DNA of 41,993 nucleotides. It comes from Acetobacteraceae bacterium. GTDB taxonomy: Bacteria > Pseudomonadota > Alphaproteobacteria > Acetobacterales > Acetobacteraceae. A program made the position numbers and the translations under genes. Location: contig JAKFUL010000044.1 in the NCBI GenBank assembly GCA_021732665.1, positions 1 to 41,993 on the forward strand, in the 5' to 3' direction. Positions within the stretch are counted from its first letter, which is position 1, and each line of letters starts with the position of its first letter. Of the stretch, positions 8,776-16,915 are shown piece by piece. The notes under the pieces were generated by a model. It did no database searches and was not told the DNA's origin. It worked only from the letters and a program-made list of their open reading frames with translations.

Positions 8776-10353
8776 CTATGCCACGCGCTCGAAGCGCAAA
8801 CCCTTCGCGCGGGCGCCATGGGCCTCCAGCGCGACAACCTCGCCCGCCGCGTCACGCAGCAGCCGCACATCCCACCAGGCCTCGTAAAGCCCGGTCGGCA
8901 TGATGAAGCGGGCCAGATCCTGGGTCAGACCCTCGAGCGGGAAGGGGCCGGCCTTCACATGCGGGCCGTCGATGCGCCAGGTGCCGTCATCGCCGACATG
9001 CCAGGTGGCGCCGAGATCGGCGCAGTGCCAGGCGCCGGTGGCCGAGGCCGGCAGCGCCTGGCGCCGCTCCACCCGATGCAGCGCCGATTGGTGGCCGGCA
9101 TCGCCGTGCAACACCAGCCCCTCCGCGCCGCGGCCGATGGCGAAGCGGAACCCGCCGCGCAGGGCGTGCAGCAGCCCATCCGGCCGGGGGCCGATGGCGA
9201 AGGCCACCCCATGCTGCCGCGCCATGGGCTTGCCCTGCTCGTCGGCCCAGAGATCGAGCGAGATGCCATCCTCGGTGACGAAGCAGCCCTCCAGCCCCTC
9301 CGGCCTGGGCATGGGCGGCACGGGATGCAGCACCGTGTCGCCCTCCAGCGCCGCCTCCAGCACCGACATGCCCATGGCATGGGCATCCAGCCCGCCATGA
9401 TTGGTGAGGAGGATCACGGTAAGCCGGCGCGCCGGCACCCGCAGGAACGCAGCCTTGTACCCCGGCCAAAGCCCGCCATGGGAGACCAGCTTGAGGCCGC
9501 GCCATTCCTCCACCTCCAGCCCCCGGGCATAGATATTGGGGGTGCCGTTGGGGAAGGGCGCCAGCTCCTGCAGCTGCGATTCCAGCACGCCACCGCCGAG
9601 CAGGTTGAGGCTGAGCGCCCGGGCCCAGAGGGCGAGGTCCTCGACGCCTGAGACCAGCCCACCCTCGCCGCCCAGCGCGAAGCCATGGCCGGCGCGGACA
9701 AAGCCATCGCCGCGCGGCATGTAGCCGGTGGCCAGGCCTTCGACAGGAACCATCACGTCGGGGGTATGCCGGGTCCGCGTCATGCCCAGCGGGCCGAAGA
9801 TGCGTTCCTCGAGGAATTCCGCCAGGCTGAGGCGCGAGGCCTTCTCGACGACCTGCCCCAGCAGCCGGAAACTCGTGTTGGAATAGAGGAAACGGCTGCC
9901 GGGCGTGAAATTCACCCCGTTGCTGCGGGCGATGGCGGCATCGATCGCAGCCGGGCCCATGCCGTGTGAGAGGTCGACGCCGCCGCCGCGCAGCAGCTCC
10001 AGCATGTCGCGCAGCCCGGCCGTGTTGCGCATGAGTTGGTCGAGCGTGATCCCGTCCGCCCAGCCCGGCAGCCCGGGCAGATGGCGGGAAAGCGGGTCAT
10101 CGACCGCAAGCCTGCCCTCGGCCGCCAGCATCAGGATGGCCGTGCAGGTGAATTGCTTGGAGAGGGAGGCGATGCGAAAGCCGGTCTGCGGGGTGATCGG
10201 CTGGTTCAGCTCGATGCTGGCCAGGCCGGATTGGCGGCGCAGCAGCAGCTCGCCGTCACGAGCGACACCCACCGCGGCGCCGGGGCCTTCGACGAGCGGG
10301 ATCAGCAGAAGGCCGACGCGGCGCTCCAGCCGCAACACATCCAGATCCCGCAT
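8776..10353 (-). CDS. Serine hydrolase of peptidase family S12, D-aminopeptidase-like
   Basis: 525-aa beta-lactamase-fold hydrolase. Motif 1 SLSK (S63-K66) gives the nucleophile Ser and general base Lys; motif 2 YSN is at 157-159. A catalytic domain of about 330 residues is followed by two further beta-rich regions (about 340-525). This three-domain build and length match D-aminopeptidase (DapB of Ochrobactrum), which releases N-terminal D-residues from peptides. The context IASLSKQFTC is also typical. No signal peptide is seen, so it is probably cytoplasmic. A purine-rich GGGAGAGAAG lies just before ATG 10353. It could instead be another S12 esterase or peptidase; the family call is firm, the substrate is not. 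Confidence 0.85.
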   Translation of the reverse strand: MRDLDVLRLERRVGLLLIPLVEGPGAAVGVARDGELLLRRQSGLASIELNQPITPQTGFRIASLSKQFTCTAILMLAAEGRLAVDDPLSRHLPGLPGWADGITLDQLMRNTAGLRDMLELLRGGGVDLSHGMGPAAIDAAIARSNGVNFTPGSRFLYSNTSFRLLGQVVEKASRLSLAEFLEERIFGPLGMTRTRHTPDVMVPVEGLATGYMPRGDGFVRAGHGFALGGEGGLVSGVEDLALWARALSLNLLGGGVLESQLQELAPFPNGTPNIYARGLEVEEWRGLKLVSHGGLWPGYKAAFLRVPARRLTVILLTNHGGLDAHAMGMSVLEAALEGDTVLHPVPPMPRPEGLEGCFVTEDGISLDLWADEQGKPMARQHGVAFAIGPRPDGLLHALRGGFRFAIGRGAEGLVLHGDAGHQSALHRVERRQALPASATGAWHCADLGATWHVGDDGTWRIDGPHVKAGPFPLEGLTQDLARFIMPTGLYEAWWDVRLLRDAAGEVVALEAHGARAKGLRFERVA

Positions 10354-10401
10354 GCTCTTCTCTCCCGATACGGGATTGAAGCATGTCGAAGGGGGGTATG
10401 C

Positions 10402-11421
10402 CTATGGGCGGGCCAGCCAGGCGTGCAGAAGGACGCCCTCGGCCAGCTTGCCCTGGGGGGTGAAGTCGGTGTCGAACTCGCCGCCGCGCGAGGGGTCGGA
10501 GAACCAGCGCCAGAGCATCACCGCCTCCACGCTCGGCCGGTCGAGGCGGCGCAGCCAGCGCGCCAGCGCCTCGGCCTGCACGCGCTGATAGGGCAGGCTG
10601 GGGCGTTCCTCCACGCTGGCGATGGGGTTGGCGGCGGCACCGGCGGCCGAGCGGATGCCCAACTCCGCCACCCAGATCTTCTTGCGAAAGCGTTGCTCCA
10701 GCCGGTCCAGCCGCTCCACCTCGCGCGTGATCGGGCCCACCCAATCGGCGCCGCGGTCATCGGCGCCGAGCGGGCGGTAGATGCGCAGGCCCACGGCATC
10801 GAGCAGCGCCCAGTGCGGGAAGGCCTCGGCATCCTCGACATCCGCCGCCACGCTGAGCACCCGGCCGCGGAAGACCTGCCTGACCGACGCGATGGTCTCG
10901 CGCCATTCCGGCCTGGTGTTGGCGGCGCGGATGGCGCTGCCGATGGAAAACGCTTCCGCCCCGGCTTCCTGCGCCGCCCGCGCCATGGGCACCAGGGCGG
11001 CGTTGTAGGCGGTGAACCAGCGGCGCCAGCCGGCGTCATCGGCCATCCGCGCCTCGCCAGGCCGGGCGTTGTTGACCCACAGATGCGGCTTGACCAGCAC
11101 CTTCAGCCGCATCTCGCGGGCCTGGCGGATGCCCGCCGCCAGCGCGGCGTCGGGGGTGTCGCTGCCGCGCACGACCTCGGCGCTGGCGGCGGTGGGCTGC
11201 CAGAGATAGGGGGTATAGGCCACGCTGTCGGCCCCCAGCCCGGCCAGCATCCGCAGCGAGCGCTGGGCTTCCGCGCCGCCGAGCGGATAACGATCTGCCT
11301 GCTCGATATTGGCGCCGCGCCAGATGGCCGGCGGCGCCGCTGCCGGCGTTCGGGCGGGTTGCGCCGCTGCGCCGAACGGCGCGGCAAGCAGGGGGGTGGC
11401 GAGGATGTGGCGACGCAGCAT
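10402..11421 (-). CDS. Secreted TIM-barrel protein related to glycoside hydrolase family 113
   Basis: 339 aa. The start at ATG 11421 opens a signal peptide (MLRRHILATPLLAAPFGAAA, cut near residue 20). The mature part follows the GH113 beta-mannanase pattern: WRGANIEQ, SVAYTPYLWQP, LKVLVKPHLWV, WRRWFTAYN, then FSIGSAIRA, the LDAVGLRIYRPLG strand and IWVAELGIRS. In GH113 enzymes the FSIG strand normally continues with the acid/base Glu (GxEL). Here the aligned residue is Ala (A163). The likely nucleophile Glu (E253) is kept. It may therefore be a non-catalytic sugar-binding barrel, or use another residue. It lies 48 bp upstream of the D-aminopeptidase-like gene on the same strand. The family assignment is from memory of motifs. 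Confidence 0.65.
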   Translation of the reverse strand: MLRRHILATPLLAAPFGAAAQPARTPAAAPPAIWRGANIEQADRYPLGGAEAQRSLRMLAGLGADSVAYTPYLWQPTAASAEVVRGSDTPDAALAAGIRQAREMRLKVLVKPHLWVNNARPGEARMADDAGWRRWFTAYNAALVPMARAAQEAGAEAFSIGSAIRAANTRPEWRETIASVRQVFRGRVLSVAADVEDAEAFPHWALLDAVGLRIYRPLGADDRGADWVGPITREVERLDRLEQRFRKKIWVAELGIRSAAGAAANPIASVEERPSLPYQRVQAEALARWLRRLDRPSVEAVMLWRWFSDPSRGGEFDTDFTPQGKLAEGVLLHAWLARP

Positions 11422-11452
11422 GACCACTCCATACACCACGCCGGGAGAAAAA

Positions 11453-12154
11453 TCAGGCGGCGGCTTCGACCATGACCAATTCCGCCTCATCCTCGGCCTG
11501 GATGCGAATCTCCGCCTCGTCGCGGATCGCCGCACCGTCGCGGGGGTTCAGTCTCACCCCGTTCACGGTCACCGAGCCGCGGGCCGGAACCAGGTAGGCC
11601 ACGCGGCCCGGCGCCAGGGCCTGCACCAGCTCCTGCCCGGCGCTGAGCGTGGTGGCCATCACCGCCGCGTCGGCATTGATCGGCAGCGCATCGCCGTCAC
11701 CGTCACGGCCGCTGGCCAGCACCTCGAACCCCGCCTCGCGCGCCGCCCTGGGGAAGGTCTTGGCGCCCCAGTTCGGCTTGGCGCCGAGGCGGTCGGGCAG
11801 GATCCAGATCTGGAAGATTTTCGTGACATCCGGCTCCAGATTGTACTCGCTATGCGTCACGCCCGTGCCGGCGGACATGATCTGCACGTCGCCCGCCTCG
11901 GTGCGGCCCTCATTGCCGAGATTGTCCCGGTGGGTGATGGCGCCCTGGCGGACATAGGTGATGATCTCCATGTCGCGATGCGGGTGCGGCGGAAAGCCTT
12001 CGCCCGGGGCGATCTCGTCATCGTTCCAGACGCGCAGGTTGCCCCAATGGTCGCGCGCGGGGTCGCGGTAATGGCCGAAGGAGAAATGGTGCTTCGCCTT
12101 CAGCCAGCCGAAATCGGCGGCGCCGAGGGTGCTGAAAGGCCTGATGTCGATCAT
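11453..12154 (-). CDS. Pirin family protein (YhaK/quercetinase-like bicupin)
   Basis: 233-aa double cupin. The metal-binding motif is clear: PHPHRDMEIITYV gives two His residues, and the GTGVTHSEYN segment gives the third His and a Glu. Bacterial pirins such as YhaK and YhhW bind iron and can act as quercetinases or redox sensors; the role here is unknown. ATG 12154 was chosen because MIDIRPFSTL matches pirin N-termini. A second ATG five codons upstream (12169) is possible. It ends 31 bp before the GH113-like gene. Confidence 0.9.
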   Translation of the reverse strand: MIDIRPFSTLGAADFGWLKAKHHFSFGHYRDPARDHWGNLRVWNDDEIAPGEGFPPHPHRDMEIITYVRQGAITHRDNLGNEGRTEAGDVQIMSAGTGVTHSEYNLEPDVTKIFQIWILPDRLGAKPNWGAKTFPRAAREAGFEVLASGRDGDGDALPINADAAVMATTLSAGQELVQALAPGRVAYLVPARGSVTVNGVRLNPRDGAAIRDEAEIRIQAEDEAELVMVEAAA

Positions 12155-12218
12155 GGTGGTTTTTCCCATGCAGCCGGTTTGTGGCTGCGATGGCGAGAGA
12201 ATAGGGATGCGCCCGGGG

Positions 12219-12488
12219 CTACGCCATCGCGCGGGGCGCATCGTCGCCATTGACGGGGGTGATGGCGCGGGCGGCCAGGCATTCGCGGCCATGCGGCGTG
12301 GCCAGCACGCGCAACGCGCCAGCCTCGGCGATGCAGGCGATCAGCCCCTGTTCCATCGCATCCTCCCACACCGTCAGCCGCGGGCAGGAGGTGCGCCAGG
12401 CCTCGATCGCCTCGGCATAGGATCGCGGGCGGCGTTCCAGCCATTCCACCAGGTCCAGCATCAGCGCGGCGATGACGGGATTGCTCAT
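12219..12488 (-). CDS. Small conserved protein, function unknown (89 aa)
   Basis: MSNPVIAALMLDLVEWLERR, then YAEAIEAWRTSCPRLTVWEDA and VLATPHGRECL. The ATG (12488) overlaps the stop of the GNAT gene as ATGA, which strongly suggests translational coupling and supports this as a real gene. The sequence looks like a compact helical, winged-helix-like fold. Similar short proteins occur in other alphaproteobacteria, but I know no defined function. No signal peptide or membrane segment is seen. Confidence 0.8.
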   Translation of the reverse strand: MSNPVIAALMLDLVEWLERRPRSYAEAIEAWRTSCPRLTVWEDAMEQGLIACIAEAGALRVLATPHGRECLAARAITPVNGDDAPRAMA

Positions 12489-13057
12489 GGGGTCCCTCCA
12501 AGGGCGATACGATAGCGCACACCCGGGCCGCCGCCATAGCTCGCATCCTTGGTGAAGTGTTCCACGAACACCCCGCCATTGGCCTCGATCACGGCGATGG
12601 AGCCGACATTTTCCGGATCGGTCGTCACCTCCAGATATGGCAGGCCGAGTGGCGTGATCTCCACCAGCAGCAGCCCCAGCGCTGTTGTGGCCACACCCTG
12701 CCGGCGCTTCCATGGCACCACATTGTATCCGGCATGGCCGAGCAGATGAGGCGGCAGCGCCGCCGTGCCGGGCTGCCAGCGGAAACCTATGGAGCCGCAG
12801 ATCTCGCCATCCCACATCCAGCGCCGGAAGCCGGGCAGGCGGGGCTTGGTGCTGCCATCGGGCATCTTGATCGGCCCGTTCTTCGCCGTCGGGTCGTCAA
12901 GGGCATCGAGGAACCCATCCGGGTCCTCCAGGCTGAAGCGCAGCTCATGCGCCGCCGTCTCGCGCGGGCTCACATTGTCGGGCGACCAGCCGCGTTCCAG
13001 CGCCGCCCGATAGCTGGGCAGGTGCTCGCGTCCCGGGCGGACGAGGACTACCTGCAC
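12485..13057 (-). CDS. GNAT family N-acetyltransferase
   Basis: 190-aa acetyltransferase that would use acetyl-CoA. The middle shows the GNAT acetyl-CoA site: YNVVPWKRRQGVATTAL, then LLLVEITPLGLPYLEVTTDP and ENVGSIAVIEANGG, the usual strand-turn-helix end. The substrate is unknown; similar proteins are annotated as aminoglycoside- or amino-acid-type acetyltransferases without proof. The ATG at 13057 lies inside the last codons of the upstream stress protein (10-bp overlap). Its own stop overlaps the next ATG, so three genes are tightly coupled. Confidence 0.88.
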   Translation of the reverse strand: MQVVLVRPGREHLPSYRAALERGWSPDNVSPRETAAHELRFSLEDPDGFLDALDDPTAKNGPIKMPDGSTKPRLPGFRRWMWDGEICGSIGFRWQPGTAALPPHLLGHAGYNVVPWKRRQGVATTALGLLLVEITPLGLPYLEVTTDPENVGSIAVIEANGGVFVEHFTKDASYGGGPGVRYRIALGGTP

Positions 13058-13926
13058 ATCAGGACGGGAATGTCGCTGTTCTCCAGCACATGCCGCGTGA
13101 CGCCGCCGAGGATGAGCTGCCGGATGCGGCTATGGCTATAGGCGCCCATGCATAGCAGGTCGGCATTGTAGTCGCGCACCGCGCCCAAAAGCCCGGCGCC
13201 GACATCCTTGGTCACCGGCTTGAACATTTGCGCCCCGGCGTCCACCCCATGCCAGTGGAGGTAGGAGAGGATGCCCTCCACCTTCGGCCCGCGCCGCTGA
13301 TACTCATCGGCATGGAGCACGCGCACGGCGTTGGACTGGTGCAGCCAGGGCAGCGCGGCGGCCATGGCTGCCGCACTTTCCGCCGTGCCGTTCCAGGCGC
13401 AGCAGATGCGGCTGCCGATGGAGGCGGGCGCCTTTCGCGGCGCGATCAGCACCGGGCGGCCGCTGTCGAACAGCACGGCATGCAGCGCGTCGGAGGAGGA
13501 GACATCCTCATCCGCCTCGGGGTGCGGCACCACGGCCAGGTCGTAGAGGCGGCTCTGCTGCGCCACCACATCCTCCTCGCGCCCGGCGATGCTCTCGAAG
13601 CTCAGCGTGACGCCGTCGATCTTGTTCGCGACCTCGGCGCTGTCGGCCAGCGTCACGTCGCCGAGCGCGCCGGCCATGCGGTCGAACAGCGCCTTCACGC
13701 GACCGGCGCGCTCGCCTGATTCGCGCTCCGTGGCCGCCATCATCTCCTCGATCATGGCGCCGGACAGGCCTTCGCCCGCCAGCGGCGCCACATCGCGCGC
13801 ATCGACGCGGACATGCAGGCAATGCACATGCGCTCCCCAGATGCGGGCGGTCATCAGCGCGGTCGCGATCGCGGCCTCGCCCGCGGCGGTGCCGGTCAGC
13901 GGCACCAGCAGTCGACGGAATGCCAT
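13048..13926 (-). CDS. Tandem-domain universal stress protein (UspA family)
   Basis: 292 aa with two Usp domains. The first runs from MAFRRLLVPLTG to about residue 140. The second, at about 155-292, has CCAWNGTAESAAAM and the ATP-binding loop region MGAYSHSRIRQLILGGVTRH, ending in the typical SDIPVLMCR strand. The first domain lacks a clear nucleotide loop, common in tandem Usps. It is probably a cytoplasmic stress or starvation protein. ATG 13926 was chosen because the Usp beta-strand starts right there. It overlaps the GNAT gene by 10 bp and follows the kinase fusion gene after 32 bp. Confidence 0.92.
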   Translation of the reverse strand: MAFRRLLVPLTGTAAGEAAIATALMTARIWGAHVHCLHVRVDARDVAPLAGEGLSGAMIEEMMAATERESGERAGRVKALFDRMAGALGDVTLADSAEVANKIDGVTLSFESIAGREEDVVAQQSRLYDLAVVPHPEADEDVSSSDALHAVLFDSGRPVLIAPRKAPASIGSRICCAWNGTAESAAAMAAALPWLHQSNAVRVLHADEYQRRGPKVEGILSYLHWHGVDAGAQMFKPVTKDVGAGLLGAVRDYNADLLCMGAYSHSRIRQLILGGVTRHVLENSDIPVLMCR

Positions 13927-13958
13927 TGGTTTGTCTCCCTCGAACCTTGGGTGAGCGC

Positions 13959-15401
13959 TTATGGCGAAGGCTTGGGCGGCAAGTCCAGCGTCTTGCGCAA
14001 GGCGGCCTCGGTGCCTTCGGAGGCATCCAATTGCAGCCACGTAACCTTGCCCGGATCGCGCGCGGCGGTCATCTCCAGCACGGCGATATCGGCATCCGAG
14101 GCGTCGTGGCGTCGGGCGGCGATGCGTGCCCGCAACACCGCCAGTGGCGCGGTCAGCCACACCCCCTGGGAATGCGGGGTAAGGGCCGAGATGGCCTCGC
14201 GCTCCGCCTGCCGCAGGAACACGGAATCGGCCACCACGGCATGGCCATCGGCCAGCGCCTGGGCCGCCTGGTTGCACATGGTGGCGACGACAGCGTCATT
14301 GGCGGCGGCGGTATAGGCCTGGCCGGGCAGAGTGGTTTCCGGCGCCACGCCCGCCAGGCGCTTGCGAAGCTCATCGCTGCGCAGGACCAACGCGCCCGGG
14401 GCCGCGCCCAGTTCGGGCGCCACGGCGCGCGCCAGGGTGGATTTGCCGGTGCCCTGCAAGCCGCCAATGGCGACGAGGCGCGGCGGCGGCGGGGCCAGAT
14501 ACGCCATCGCAGCCGCCAGCAGCGGCGCCGCGTCATCGCCGCGCCGCGCGGCCACATGGGCGCGTATGAAGGCACGCAGCGAAAGCCACAGCGGCAACCC
14601 GCGCAGCAGCCCGGCATCGCCGGTGCGGGCGATGTACCTGTTCATCACCCGGTTGGCGGCGGGCCGGCCCCAGCGCTGGTCAAGATCCATCAGCAGGAAG
14701 GCCAGGTCATAGCCGGTGTCGATGCTGGCCAGATCTTCGGAAAATTCCAACGCATCGAAGGGCGTGGGGCGGCCATCGAGCATGCAGAGATTGCCCAGAT
14801 GCAGGTCGCCATGGCAGCGGCGCTGGAACGCGACGCGCGTGGCGAGCCAGGGCGAGAGCGCGGTCAGACAGGCACCCGCCCGCGCGCCCCAGGCCGATAC
14901 CGCCGCTTCCGGCAGGCCGGCATCGCGCCCGGCGCGCAGATTGCCTTCCAGCACCGCCGCCATGTCGCCGGCGGCGCGCGGTGGGGCGGCCTGGTGCAGC
15001 GCCACCACCGCATCGGCCAGCGCGTCGAGACCCGGACCGTCCAGCGGTGCGTGAACATCGAGAAACGCGCCCTTCGGCAGGCGCTTCATCCGCAGCACCC
15101 ACTCCACCACCTCACCGTCGCCGCCCAGCGCCAGGGCGCCACTGGCCTCGCGTGTCACTGCCACCGCGCCGAGATACAGCCCGGGGGCCGCGGCGGCGTT
15201 GAGGTCGTTCTCAAACCGGATCAGCCGCTCGCGCTCCTCCGGACGCGAAAAATCCAGGAACCCGAAATCCACCGCCTTCTTGAGCTTCAGCACCTCATGC
15301 GGTCCAAGGAAGACCGCCGAGATATGCGTCTCCACCATGCCCTGGCCGGTGATGGCGGCGAGGTATGCCGCGACCTCCGCCTGCCCGGCGGGAATGGCCA
15401 T
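13959..15401 (-). CDS. Aminoglycoside phosphotransferase-like / AAA P-loop kinase fusion protein
   Basis: 480-aa two-part protein. Residues 1-300 are an APH-like (choline/fructosamine kinase-type) fold with the catalytic loop CHGDLHLGN (H197-D199) and a following metal-site segment at FDALEFSED. Residues 305-480 carry a Walker A GLQGTGKST (K320) and resemble zeta-toxin or gluconate-kinase-like P-loop kinases. This fusion is widespread in proteobacteria and usually annotated only as AAA family ATPase; the substrate is unknown. The ATG at 15401 shares its A with the pdxH stop (TGATG), so translation is probably coupled. Confidence 0.88.
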   Translation of the reverse strand: MAIPAGQAEVAAYLAAITGQGMVETHISAVFLGPHEVLKLKKAVDFGFLDFSRPEERERLIRFENDLNAAAAPGLYLGAVAVTREASGALALGGDGEVVEWVLRMKRLPKGAFLDVHAPLDGPGLDALADAVVALHQAAPPRAAGDMAAVLEGNLRAGRDAGLPEAAVSAWGARAGACLTALSPWLATRVAFQRRCHGDLHLGNLCMLDGRPTPFDALEFSEDLASIDTGYDLAFLLMDLDQRWGRPAANRVMNRYIARTGDAGLLRGLPLWLSLRAFIRAHVAARRGDDAAPLLAAAMAYLAPPPPRLVAIGGLQGTGKSTLARAVAPELGAAPGALVLRSDELRKRLAGVAPETTLPGQAYTAAANDAVVATMCNQAAQALADGHAVVADSVFLRQAEREAISALTPHSQGVWLTAPLAVLRARIAARRHDASDADIAVLEMTAARDPGKVTWLQLDASEGTEAALRKTLDLPPKPSP

Positions 15402-16018
15402 CAGGGAAACAGTGCCTCGGTCGTCCAGCCCGGCCCGGAAGCGGTGAAGACGCGGCGCTCATGCAGCCGGAAGGGCATGTCGCGCCAGAATTCGATTCGC
15501 TCCGGCAGCACCCGGAAGCCCGACCAATGTGCCGGGCGCGGGATTTCCGAAATGCCGAACTTCACGGTGTATTCCGCCACCGCGCGCTCCAGCGCGAAGC
15601 GCCCCTCCAGCGGTCGCGACTGGCGCGACGCCCATGCGCCGATCCGGCTGCCGCGCGAGCGCGAGGCGAAATAGGCATCCGCCTCCGCATCGCTCACGCT
15701 CTCCACCGCGCCCTCGACGCGGATGGAGCGTGCCAGGCTCTTCCAGTGAAAGCACAACGCGGCCTGCGGGTTGGCGGCCAGATCGCCGCCCTTGCGGCTC
15801 TCCAGATTGGTGTAAAAAACGAAACCACGCGGATCGACGCCCTTGAGCAGCACCATCCGGGCACTCGGCCGGCCATCGGCCGTGCAGGTCGCCAGGCACA
15901 TGGCGTTGGGATCGTTGATCTCCGAGGCGGTCGCCTCGGCCATCCATTCGGCGAATATCGCGTAGGGGTCTTCTGCCAAGGGAAACATCCTGAAATGAAC
16001 CGGGCCTTGCCCGGGCAT
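15401..16018 (-). CDS. pdxH: Pyridoxamine 5'-phosphate oxidase
   Basis: 205-aa FMN enzyme that oxidises PNP and PMP to pyridoxal phosphate, the last step of vitamin B6 synthesis and salvage. Signature segments: [20 protein letters not shown], then [12 protein letters not shown] (FMN and substrate site), ALCFHWKSL, and the C-terminal [17 protein letters not shown] with LHERRV. Length is normal. ATG 16018 is used; a second start at 15988 (MFPLAEDPY) is equally possible, as no strong Shine-Dalgarno decides. It faces fabI across only 50 bp, so the two promoters overlap. Confidence 0.95.
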   Translation of the reverse strand: MPGQGPVHFRMFPLAEDPYAIFAEWMAEATASEINDPNAMCLATCTADGRPSARMVLLKGVDPRGFVFYTNLESRKGGDLAANPQAALCFHWKSLARSIRVEGAVESVSDAEADAYFASRSRGSRIGAWASRQSRPLEGRFALERAVAEYTVKFGISEIPRPAHWSGFRVLPERIEFWRDMPFRLHERRVFTASGPGWTTEALFP

Positions 16019-16068
16019 GGGGCATGTGCCACCACCACGTCAGCCCTTCAACCATCGCCGCAGGACCC

Positions 16069-16911
16069 ATGCCGGACACCGTCAGCCAAGCCGCGATCCC
16101 CACCGGAACATTGATGGCCGGCCGCCGCGGCCTGATCATGGGCGTGGCGAACCACCGTTCCATCGCCTGGGCCATCGCCCAGGCCTGCGCGGCGCAGGGG
16201 GCGGAACTGGCCTTCACCTTCCAGGGCGAGGCGCTGGAGAAGCGCGTGCGGCCCCTGGCGGCCTCGGTCGGCTCCGACCTCGTGTTGCCCTGCGATGTGG
16301 GGGACGACGCGCAGATCGACGCCACCTTCGACGCGCTGCAGGCGCGCTGGGGCGAGTTGGACTTCCTGGTCCATGCCATCGGCTTCGCCAACAAGGATTA
16401 CCTGCGCGGCCGGTTCATCGACACGCCGCGCGAGGTGTTCCTCCAGGCGCTGGACATCTCCTGCTATTCCTTCGCCGCGACCGGGCGGCGGGCGGCGGCG
16501 ATGATGAAGGCGGGCGGCTCCATGCTCACGCTCAGCTATCTCGGCGCCGAGCGCTGGGTGCCGCATTACAACGTGATGGGCGTGGCCAAGGCGGCGCTGG
16601 AGGCCTCGGTCCGTTACATGGCAGCCGATCTGGGCGACAGGCAGATCAGGGTCAACGCCATCTCCGCCGGCCCGATCAAGACGCTGGCGGCCAGCGGCAT
16701 CGGCGATTTCGGCTACATCATGAAGTGGAACCAGTATAACTCGCCGATGCGGCGCAACGTGACCCTGGAGGAGGTGGGCGGCTCGGGGATGTATTTCCTC
16801 AGCCCGCTCTCTGCCGGCGTGACGGGCGAGGTGCATCACGTGGATTGCGGCTACCATTTGGTCGGCATGAAGCACCCGGATGCGCCTGATCTGACGATCG
16901 AGAAGGGCTGA
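16069..16911 (+). CDS. fabI: Enoyl-[acyl-carrier-protein] reductase (NADH), FabI type
   Basis: Reduces trans-2-enoyl-ACP in the last step of each fatty-acid elongation round. A short-chain dehydrogenase fold with the FabI-specific nucleotide motif GVANHRSIAWAIA, and the catalytic Tyr-x6-Lys in YNVMGVAK (Y167, K174) preceded by the second Tyr in LSYLGAE. The SAGPIKTLA loop is the FabI substrate flap and the usual triclosan-binding region. ATG 16069 was chosen because CAGGA lies a few bases upstream; an in-frame ATG at 16024 gives an unusual His-rich leader. At 280 aa it is slightly long for FabI, owing to about 17 extra N-terminal residues. Confidence 0.95.
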   Translation: MPDTVSQAAIPTGTLMAGRRGLIMGVANHRSIAWAIAQACAAQGAELAFTFQGEALEKRVRPLAASVGSDLVLPCDVGDDAQIDATFDALQARWGELDFLVHAIGFANKDYLRGRFIDTPREVFLQALDISCYSFAATGRRAAAMMKAGGSMLTLSYLGAERWVPHYNVMGVAKAALEASVRYMAADLGDRQIRVNAISAGPIKTLAASGIGDFGYIMKWNQYNSPMRRNVTLEEVGGSGMYFLSPLSAGVTGEVHHVDCGYHLVGMKHPDAPDLTIEKG

Positions 16912-16915
16912 CGCC

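Noticed and set aside
7690..9651. Long plus-strand frame across the dehydrogenase and hydrolase genes
   Set aside because: Gln/Arg/His-rich shadow of two intact minus-strand enzymes.
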